Positions 56,291-64,000 of a stretch of DNA of 64,000 nucleotides are shown here, piece after piece. Numbering within the stretch: the stretch's first letter is position 1; every line of letters begins with the position of its first letter. Origin of the DNA: Arenicola marina. Taxonomy: Eukaryota > Annelida > Polychaeta > Arenicolidae. The notes under the pieces were generated by a model. The model was not told where the DNA came from, did not search any database, and saw only the letters and a list, made by a program, of their open reading frames with translations. The stretch lies in contig OZ025256.1 of the NCBI GenBank assembly GCA_964019135.1, positions 41,078,035-41,142,034 on the forward strand. The letters run 5' to 3'. The position numbers and the translations under genes are program-made.

Positions 56291-56944
56291 TTGTACTAAA
56301 CCCCGTGATGAGGTTTAAACCAGCGCCACACATAGACAGGAACTAGCATCAAATGGGTTAATCGGCTCGTGTTGTAATTACAGAAGCTATTGTCAGTTTC
56401 TAAAAACTATGACTGTGTTTTCGGTCATCTTATTTCGGTCGCAGTTATTTAAATGCGACGATTTCATTGTATTGATTAAAAAGGCTCGTTGAACACCTGA
56501 TGCTATACCTGACAAGGGGTGGTCGTTGAACACCTGATGCTATACATGACAAAGGGTGGTCATAATGCTGCACTGTTCGGACAATCTTTACCACTAAAAG
56601 CCGGTCTCACGTGTTATTGTTTTAGGAATCCTGAAACACCAGTCTAAACGCTGACAGTGGTTATAGGTCGTGTATTTGTTTTGTAACTGTGTTTACTTGT
56701 TCGTTATATATTGTTAACTTATTCAGGAGCTTATTGTTAACACTGAGACCGATTGGTTTTGATGTTTCCACGGATTTCTTGGCCCAAAAAACTGACAGTG
56801 TATGGGGCGGAAACACATCGCAGGACCCCGTGACGTCATAGCTCTATCCCCCTTGGAGGCCATATCAACCGCTGTATTCAAGATGGCGTCCTACAGGCCA
56901 TCGATGAACTGATCAGGGACTGCGGGGTGGGGGGTCAGTCACCC
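56291..56944 (+). terminator. MTMR9 3' UTR with candidate polyadenylation signal
   Basis: Follows the TAG at 56288-56290. ATTAAA at 56475-56480, about 185 bases downstream, is the best candidate poly(A) signal. A 40-bp direct repeat (GTTGAACACCTGATGCTATA) lies at about 56488-56560. Nothing else is recognised. Confidence 0.4.
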
Positions 56945-57160
56945 TGTGGCCCAGTAGGCAGCGCTTTCGGCTCTTGTCGATTGTCCTCTGCTAGGCCTGC
57001 TCAAGCGGCCTGTCTGTGCATGGTTCGAATCCCCCTGTCTGGATGCAGATCCCATGTCTTTCTTCGCAGAGTAGGGGTGTTACTCCCGGAGACATGGCTC
57101 CGCTCTCCCTTGATCCTTCCCATTGTCACGATATGACCTACACAGGTTAAAGCAGCCCAC
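56945..57160 (+). mobile_element. tRNA-derived SINE with alternative head, copy 11
   Basis: A-box-like CCAGTAGGCAGCGCTTTCGG, B-box GCATGGTTCGAATCCCCCTG, then the shared body CCCATGTCTTTCTTCGCAGA, GAGACATGGCTCCGCTCTCC and tail TATGACCTACACAGGTTAAA. It is the plus-strand relative of the copy at 20888-21122. Confidence 0.85.
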
Positions 57161-58017
57161 TGACAGTAACCACCTTGCGAGGTGGCTGGGACGGGAGGGT
57201 GGTGGATTCCGTACTATACGCACTATATGGCATATTGCTCCGAGAGCCATATTTGGTTGATGGTATTGTTTGAGAGGTCTGAGAGATCACACTTCGTGTT
57301 TGTTTTCCAAGTAGCCGGTCTCAGAATGCGGACTGAGTTTATCCCAGACTTCAAGTCACAGTGAACGGTCAACAGGTTAGTGAGTGTGAGAATGAGGCCA
57401 GAGTTAACGGGTGGGAAAGTTGTGGGCCTGATGGTAAGTCTCGAAGGCCTATATACATTATGCATTATGGTATGTCTGGTAGGCCTACATACTCTAGTAT
57501 TACACGGATTGCTATTACATTCCCGCAGCTTTGACCGGGTGTAATCACAAAACCGATTACATACAATGACTAATATTACAATCACTTACCATGGTTCCAT
57601 GACCGTGAGGTAAGAAATACCGTGTTCTATGGTACTGAATTATGTCAAGGAAGCAGTGTTTATGTACATTAATAATTGCCACTGTGTGGACGTGTTGGTG
57701 AAAGTGGCAGTAATGTACTACGGAAAATCTCTTATATATGGCAAAAAACTCTATACTACGGTATTTTGAACTGGATATTCTGTGTTACCAAAGTTGGGTA
57801 ATTTTGATAAATCTTACACATCCAAGTGTACAAGTGTGTCAACACAAGTGACGTCGTCCATTTTAGAGCAAGAAGAAATTGATTATTATGGTAGGCGTGA
57901 GTAATATGTGAGCGAAATTTGAACAACGTCTAGTGTGACGTCACCCTATTGATTGCTGTACATTGCCTTGAACCCGGTCGAGGCGAGTTCTTCCTGAGCA
58001 CTGTACGTCGCCACTGT
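57161..58017. other. Intergenic, no gene recognised
   Basis: Between the SINE and the inverted repeat. The 120-codon minus frame at 57223-57585 has no recognisable domain. Confidence 0.5.
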
Positions 58018-58405
58018 CTAAGCCAATCATAGACCGATCCAGGTTGTCAAGCATTCAATGACGTCACTGTTGGACAAGTCGGACAAACAAAGCAGCAGGT
58101 CACTTTGTTGTCAGTTTCATAGATGAGTACTGCTCACTTCTATCTACCATAGGCTATGATTGTCGATTTCATACTCACGCTCCCGGAAAGAGGACTCACG
58201 CGTGGGCAGGGCTTAGTGTCGGAGTGCCGATCGGTCTTATCTATTGACAATCAAAACTGATGGTAGGTGTAAGTGAACAGTACTCATCCTGAAACCGACA
58301 ACAGTGACCGTCTGCTTTGTTTGTCTGACTTTCACCACTGGACTGGTTCGGATAAAAGCAACAGTGACGTCAGTGAATGATTGACAGCCTGGATCGGTCT
58401 ATTGG
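58018..58405. mobile_element. Long inverted repeat (foldback/MITE-like)
   Basis: The left arm (58018-58170: CCAATCATAGACCGATCCAG, GTTGTCAAGCATTCAATGAC, GTCACTGTTG, ACAAACAAAGCAG) is the diverged inverted copy of the right arm (58228-58405: AACAGTGACGTCAGTGAATG, ATTGACAGCCTGGATCGGTC). A central spacer of about 55 bp includes CACGCGTGGGCAGGGCTTAG. Arms of about 150 bp with scattered mismatches suggest an old foldback element. The left arm contains a GACGTCAC CRE-like string. Confidence 0.85.
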
Positions 58406-59870
58406 AAAACGGACGTGGTGGCTCAACCCAATTTTTTTATATATACAGTACATAGCTAGCTGATCTGGTCTAGTCAGTCGCTTGTGTAAATGTGTTCAAT
58501 GCTATGGACCTAGAGGCGAGCAGCTGATAAGTATCTGTGTTGTGATTTTTTTGTCATATTGTACGTAACGCTCGCTCGTCAATAAAAGTGAAGTGTAAAA
58601 TAAGAGGTTTTGTTTGTTAACCGTCTGCACAACAGATATACCGGTAACCCTGCAGCGGGAAGTATATTTCTCTTCCCTTCGAACCAACAAATAAGGTTTG
58701 TGTATTTTATGGAATTTGTAAAATTTGTCCGTTCTGCCCCTGCAGTCAAATTCAGATATACGAGCTATGAATGTTTAGATACAAGCGGAATGCACTGTAG
58801 CCTCAAATCAGATTTTACCTTTGGCGAGCTGTGGCGGACATTTTTTAAAATGGCGGACGAGGCCAGGAATATTACTAGATACCTTGGAAACATTAGTCAA
58901 TTTATCCCACCGAGAAGCGTTTATGCTTCCAGTGATTATTGTGAACCGGAAGAGCTCTATAACGAATAAATCATAGATAGGTCACTAGAAAAATACTCCG
59001 ATAATAAAAAACAATACCGTGACTTTGTAAGACACGGGGAGAATGCGTGGAGCAGGCAGTAAAAACAATGAACCACCACCTCACACAGAACAGAACACTT
59101 TAAGCAACGCAAGGATTGAAAACGCTCGTCACGAAAATTTATTGGGCTAGCTCTACAAAATCGTTTGACAAGGGTTGTTTCAACAGCACACACAGAGCGA
59201 GACTCCCCAAGTTGTCGGCTGGGTACAAAACGTCTCTTACGTGACGCTCGGTAGCCGGGTACGAAACGTCTCTTTTTCGTGCCACACAGTGACACCAGCA
59301 CGGTGCGAGTCTGTCTCGTACCCAGACAAAAAAAACACGACCACCCCCCCTCAAAGATAATACATAGTTCAATGAAGGAGGGAGGGAGGGAGGGGCGGGG
59401 GACGATGGGGACTGGTATCCAGGGAGGGGCAGGGGCGATGGGGGACTGCTGTCACACCACAGCCAGTGATTGGGCACACAGGGGGTGAGCCCACACACAC
59501 ACAGCAGTGGTCGGGGCGGGGTGGATGGCTGGGTAAGCACACACGTTGACTGACCCATGGATCGCCTGGCGAGACACTAAACTTCGTCGGCAGCCAGGCG
59601 CATGGATCCGCATCAGTTTGAGTCCTTAAGACATTAATTCGGGAGCCTCGTGGAACGTCCGGACCTCCCAGATCCTGTCAACCATTCCAGGCTTTTCAGG
59701 TTTTTCAGAATCCCCCCCTCCGCCTCCCACTTTGCGCGTCCGCTCGCTTTGAGCTAATTAGCAAACCGAGCCCCCATGTAAATGCATATCTAGCTTTGAA
59801 CAACATCAGAGATCAAACGATGAAACGAACATAACAAATAACTCTAGACTGGCAATGTGTGCAGTCCCAT
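58406..59870. other. Intergenic, no gene recognised
   Basis: AATAAA occurs at 58580-58585. The 119-codon plus frame (58610-58969) and the 139-codon minus frame (59139-59558) lack recognisable domains. A G-rich GGGAGGGAGG tract is at 59376-59405. GCTATGGACCTAG recurs at 58501-58513. GTACGAAACGTCTC-type strings repeat at 59225 and 59258. Confidence 0.4.
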
Positions 59871-59877
59871 TGAGTTG

Positions 59878-60118
59878 AGAAGCATCGGTCCAATGAGAAC
59901 CATTGAGCCGATGAAAAACATCGAGCGATTGAGAACCGTCGGGCCGACGAGAACCATCAGTCTGGAGAGAACCATCGACCGAGTGAAGTCTGACGAGAAC
60001 CATCAGTCTGATGAGAACCATCGAGCCGATGAGAACCATCTAGCTGATGAGAACCATCAGTCTGATGAGAACCATCGAGCCGATGAGAACCATCAGTCTG
60101 ATCAGAACCAACCTTCAA
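59878..60118. repeat. ~18-bp repeat (GATGAGAACCATCAGTCT)
   Basis: About twelve units of GATGAGAACCATCAGTCT alternating with GATGAGAACCATCGAGCC. The left part is more diverged. The frames on both strands are artefacts of a unit that is a multiple of three. Confidence 0.9.
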
Positions 60119-60724
60119 GACATTAATGAGAAAGGACTTCCATATCACGTAAAACTGTCTATCAGGGAGAGAACAGATTGAAAACACATTATACACTGCC
60201 GAAAGTCATACGCAAGTCTCATAAGTTACACTATGAATCATGTACAGGGCGAGAAAACCAACGTTTCAAGGCAGTTTTCGGCTTTATCCGATATTTGATT
60301 AAAATGTTACTTTATACAGGATAAATACATGCAAAAAGCGCCTTTAAAATTGTTTAAAAATCGTGGACGTAATTTCCTAGCAAAACCCAACGGCGTCTTG
60401 AGGTCACGAGAACGCCCTCCAAGGTCAGAACTAGAAGATTATGCAACGCATGGAGAACACGCCATTCCAGGCGAGGCGCCCTTTAAACACTGGCCGCCAA
60501 CCGTAGTCACGTGATAGGGAGGGAGGAGGCGGCAGAACCAGACTCGTTCCCCAACCTTGGCCACAGCAATGTTCAGCGACCTCTGCAAGCTCAACGCACT
60601 GGGCGCAATCGTCCCTCGTCTGGTGCACTGTGGCGGTACATACGGTGGCCGCAGGGTGACTTCTGGCTCGAGTGACAACCGCAGCACATTCCAGGAACAC
60701 TAAGCTGTAGACATCCCCCACCAC
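60119..60724. other. Distal 3' region of the CLK gene or intergenic
   Basis: No gene recognised. The minus-strand frame at 60431-60724 lacks a known domain. If the CLK transcript is long, this may be 3' UTR. Confidence 0.4.
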
Positions 60725-61125
60725 GGTACGTCCAATAGAGCCGCGGTACGGGTCAGGCCGCGGTACGGGTCAGGCCGCTGTACGGGTCAGGCCGCTGTAC
60801 GGGTCAGGCCGCTGTACGGGTCAGGCCGCTGTACGGGTCAGATCGCGGTACGGGTCAGGCCGCTGTACGGGTCAGATCGCGGTACGGGTCAGACCGCTGT
60901 ACGGGTCAGACCGCTGCACGGGCCACGCCGCTGTACGGGTCAGATCGCGGTACGGGTCAGGCCGCTGTACGGGTCAGATCGCGGGACCGGTCAGGCCCGT
61001 GTATGAGTCAGATGGCGGTACGGGTCAGACCGCTGTGCGGGTCACACCAATGCACGGGTCAGACCGCTGCACGGGTCACGCCGCTGTACGGGTCACGCCG
61101 CTGTACGGGTCAGGCCACCTTACAG
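60725..61125. repeat. 17-bp tandem repeat (GTACGGGTCAGGCCGCT), about 23 copies
   Basis: Unit GTACGGGTCAGGCCGCT with variants GGTCAGATCGCG and GGTCACGCCGCT. It lies 0.3-0.7 kb past the CLK stop codon, so it is possibly within the 3' UTR. Confidence 0.9.
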
Positions 61126-61194
61126 ACACCCTAAGGCTGACCTCCCACGGCAGATCCCAGGGTTAGGATCTCAAGAGCAGATCTCAAGAGCAGA

Positions 61195-61431
61195 TCCCAG
61201 AGGTGGACCCCCAGGGGTGGACCCCCAAGGGCACACCCCCAAGGGGGGGGCAGATCCCTAGAGCGGCGAACCCCAAGGGGACACCCCCAGGGGCAGACCT
61301 CAGGGTTAGACCCCCACCCCCGGGGACGGACCCCCCAGGGGCGGACCCCCCAGAGGCGGACCCCTCAGGGGCGGACCCCCCAGGGGCGGACCCCCCAGGG
61401 GCGAACCCCCCAGCGGCGGACCCCCCGACCA
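61195..61431. repeat. ~15-bp GC-rich repeat (CCCCCAGGGGCGGAC) directly after the CLK stop codon
   Basis: About fifteen units of CCCCCAGGGGCGGAC with degenerate relatives on the left. On the minus strand the array begins within a few bases of the TAG stop of the CLK gene. The unit is self-complementary (CCCCAGGGG), so the 3' UTR RNA could form many small hairpins. Confidence 0.9.
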
Positions 61432-63147
61432 CTATCTGCTCATGCTGTGCGAGCGCTCGCGCTTGTCGGTCTTGGCGGCGCAGGTCTTCTGTTCCGGGGT
61501 GAGCTTGTCGAAGAAGGGGTGCCTGATGGCCTCCCGCAGCGTGATGCGGCTCGCCGGGTCGTACTCCAACATCTTCTCCACCAGGTCAAACACCTGGCGG
61601 TGCTCCTCGCCGTCCCCGGCCATGTAGCGCTGCAAGGACACACGGAGACACTGAGCACCCACCGCCAGCAAAGCCGCTCACCCAAACCACCCATTCTAAT
61701 TCTTCAATGTTAATTCATTAATTTAAATGAATTTAATACCATTTTTGTATTCTTTAAGTTAAGTATTTAATTTAAGTCTTTAATTTAAGTCTTGAATTTA
61801 AGTCGTTAAGATCACTGTTGAGGGTAACGACAATATCGGATATATATATGTCTCATAAATTCAAACTCAAATTGACGGATTTGGGTTTCCAAAAGAATAA
61901 CGAGAATCTAATACATGTTATATCCTTTTTTCAGTAGCATAATCTTTAAAATGCTATCTCTCTCTCCGAGACTCGAAGACTTCGAGACTCGAAGTGTAAC
62001 GAGAACCTTAAGGTGTCGATGCTTGGCTGACAAATATGAACTCCCTCACACTTCCGAAAGTTTTGGCGATTAGAGAAACAGAGTTTCTCAAAAACACAAC
62101 ATATAGCCAGTACTTTTTATTTCTGACAGTTTTAACGGTAACAAAGAGATAAATACCCCTAACATCTTTATTAATCCATATCTATATTTGGTGCGACCAA
62201 AATGATGCTGCGGTGTCAAATGGCACCATTTGCGAAATGTCCAGCTGCTACAGATCAACAGTTAAAGCTGTTCATCATGGTGTTACGTCTAAGAAATGTA
62301 TTCGTCATCATATATATGATTATGTTAAAAAGCAGAAACGGCGGCGAAATACACAAAGGAGCCATACTTTCCTCACATGAGATGCACTCAACAACATGCT
62401 TTGTTATTTCATGGCACACTATATGTTAGGATTTATGCAATAAGTACCAAAATGCACCATTCCCATTTGAAATGCAAAGGGAAAATTTATTGTAAGAGCA
62501 GCTTTAAGCGGTAATTCCTCAGAAAGTCGGGGGCGTCGTCCAAAGTTTATTGGTGTCAACGCCTCACATGCGAACAAACTTTCGACGACGCTATTCCCAG
62601 GGGCCGCCCCCCCCCCCCCACTTTCTACCACTCAGTTCCAAGCTTCCATTCGCTAGGTGGCGCTACGCAGGCTCCGCTTTTACCGCTGCTGTCCGCCGAG
62701 GGCAAGTTGCAAGATTCTTGGAAAAACGGCTAGTAATTTCTTGCAACTTTATAATTTTCAAGAACTAAAGAGCTCTGCGTATTTAATACAGCAACATACA
62801 TCTTGTACTATTTTGAAAAAGTTCCAAATGAGAGTGGACTCTTTCTTTTCATCACCTGATGCAGTGTGTTATTAGGCTTAGGCTGGTTCCCCGGCAATAA
62901 TTTGTAGAAATGCGCGGCGCATTTGTCCTATCAATTTGCGCAGCGCCGCCCTGTGAGCATATATTGAGGAAGTAGGAGACAGCAGAGATATAACGGAGCC
63001 CTAGCGGAGCGAGTCGCAGGCAGACAGTGCCTCAGTTGCCGGTTTTCCGCTCTCACCTTGAGTGCTTTACAGTTTTCCTTAACGTATCTGCCGGCCGCTG
63101 CCCTCTCATCCCAGTCCAGTCGGCCGTGATAGAAGTATTTGGTTTTC
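61432..63147 (-). CDS. CLK: CLK-family (LAMMER) dual-specificity kinase, last two exons
   Basis: CLK kinases phosphorylate SR splicing factors and act mainly in the nucleus. Two exons on the minus strand: 63147-63057 (91 bases) and 61629-61432, joined in phase 0. The first encodes [20 protein letters not shown] and [10 protein letters not shown], the characteristic CLK segment before kinase subdomain XI. The second encodes [40 protein letters not shown] and ends RERSHSMSR, stop at 61432-61434. The conserved Arg of subdomain XI (PASRITL) and the terminal HPFF are present. The rest of the gene (N-terminal RS region, ATP site, EHLAMMERILG motif) must lie beyond 64000, since nothing matching it is seen in 63148-64000. 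The paralogue (CLK1/2/3/4) cannot be told from this C-terminal piece. The gene is convergent with MTMR9. Confidence 0.93.
61640..63050. other. CLK last intron
   Basis: Between the two CLK exons. It is AT-rich in the first kilobase, with no exon-like sequence. CGCTAGGTGGCGCTACGC at 62651-62668 is a CTCF-like core. A C-run is at 62608-62621. The small open frames (62202-62875) have no recognisable domain. Confidence 0.6.
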
Positions 63148-63447
63148 CTGAAGCCATGCACAGGTTATAACAGGGGTTAGGGAAAGAAGGGTGGGGGTGG
63201 GGATAAAGACGGTGGGAGCAGGTCAGTAGCGAGCAGCGTGACACACACAGGGCACAGCACACACGAGGGTGACGTCATATCTTCACTCCATCAACAAGCT
63301 ATTCCCAGCATTACGCACTACCCCTCTACAAGGCCTGTAAGGGAACGTACCAAGTTCCCGCATGTACCTCCAGAAAACCATTTGCTGCGTATTTAATACA
63401 GCATATTTAATTCCGCAGCCGGTAGGCTTGACTCTAAGAGGTCTGGG

Positions 63448-63758
63448 GCCGTATTCATAATCGCCACTTAGGCAACGCCACTAGACATAGCGATAAGAGC
63501 CGTATTCCTAATCCCTTCTAAGTTAAGCACGAAAAGTGCCTTTTCGTCTTAGCCTCACCAGCTCGTGGTGGTGGGGCTCATGATTGAGAAATCCTCTTCA
63601 ATATAATTTTAGCACTTTCTTAATTCAGAAAATTCACTTCTTGGGTGAACACTTATGTATTTTGAACCCGACAATCGCTCGACAAATCTTCCACTTAGCG
63701 CTAAGTTTAGTGGCGTAGCCTCAGTGGCGTAGCCTAAGTGGCGATTATGAATACGGCC
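63448..63758 (+). mobile_element. MITE, family A, best-preserved termini
   Basis: Starts GGGCCGTATTCATAATCGCC and ends GGCGATTATGAATACGGCCC, a perfect 20-bp terminal inverted repeat. The left end is duplicated: a second internal start with GAGCCGTATTCCTAATCCC lies at 63508, so this copy may be a nested or terminally duplicated element. Internal blocks CTTAGCCTCACCAGCTCGTG and TCTTGGGTGAACACTTATGT match the copies near 26.5-27.2 kb. It lies in a CLK intron. The target duplication is not clear. Confidence 0.9.
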
Positions 63759-64000
63759 CGTGACCTCGTTCCCTTCCAGACCCTGTAGCTTAGTCCCCAC
63801 GTTAGGCGCCACCCTCAGTGCATGTGCCCTGTACATGTGACATGCTGCACGGGACCACTCACTCACGTAACGATGCAAACAGCAGGCAAAATCACGTCCA
63901 AAACGGGAAAATACAGAGACAAGGTTAGATCATTAGAACACAAGACATCGCAAGGCATGCGGAACACTCCCCGCGTGTGAGGAACTCAGCACATGGTGGG
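63759..64000. other. CLK intron, right edge of window
   Basis: No exon-like sequence recognised; the minus-strand frame over this stretch includes MITE sequence. Confidence 0.5.

Noticed and set aside
60431..60724. Cys-containing minus-strand frame downstream of CLK
   Set aside because: It comes after the CLK stop codon, has no known domain and is more likely 3' UTR or intergenic.

Overview
This is 64 kb of eukaryotic, multi-exon genomic DNA: AT-rich to balanced background, canonical GT-AG introns, tRNA-derived SINEs, MITEs, one 200-base assembly gap, and no bacterial gene organisation. The recognisable proteins (MTMR9, ZC2HC1/FAM164, XendoU/ENDOU and CLK kinase families) point to a bilaterian animal, most likely a non-vertebrate such as a marine invertebrate deuterostome or lophotrochozoan. 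The species cannot be fixed from the sequence. The density of minisatellites touching splice sites reminds me of reports from amphioxus, but that is recollection, not a result.

Layout. 1-8.5 kb: SINE, several short-unit satellites, a possible small single-exon membrane protein (1443-1856, +), MITEs and a 49-bp minisatellite. 8.6-14.75 kb: a five-exon membrane-anchored ENDOU-like gene on the minus strand, with phase-consistent exons and two apparent substitutions at catalytic positions. 14.8-24.9 kb: mostly repeats (21-bp and 37-bp arrays, a hAT-like MITE, four SINE copies). 24.96-36.75 kb: a ZC2HC1A/B-like zinc-finger gene on the minus strand, whose introns hold about 6 kb of minisatellite and the assembly gap. 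The exon for the second C2HC finger is not found and may lie in the gap. 36.8-45 kb: intergenic region between head-to-head genes, with a CRE-containing repeat and a candidate promoter. 45.05-56.29 kb: a complete 14-exon MTMR9 gene (560 aa, plus strand). 56.3-61.4 kb: SINE, a long inverted repeat and satellites. 61.43 kb to the right edge: the last two exons of a CLK (LAMMER) kinase on the minus strand, convergent with MTMR9.

The most striking structure is that several minisatellites are built from exon-intron junctions. In MTMR9 a 41-bp unit carries the 3' splice site and the first 13 exon bases (14 extra copies). A 48-bp unit carries the last ~27 exon bases and the 5' splice site (16 extra copies). 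In ZC2HC1 a ~46-bp unit carries the last ~37 exon bases and the 5' splice site, repeated for about 3 kb. A more degenerate array starts at the MTMR9 exon 5 donor. All are in the sense orientation of their gene, so the transcripts would contain long ladders of near-identical splice sites. Tandem arrays together cover very roughly a fifth to a quarter of the window. Many long open frames, sometimes on both strands, come from arrays whose unit is a multiple of three and are not genes.

The four recognised genes belong to unrelated processes (phosphoinositide signalling, RNA binding or cleavage, splicing-factor phosphorylation, an uncharacterised zinc-finger protein). There is no sign that they act together.
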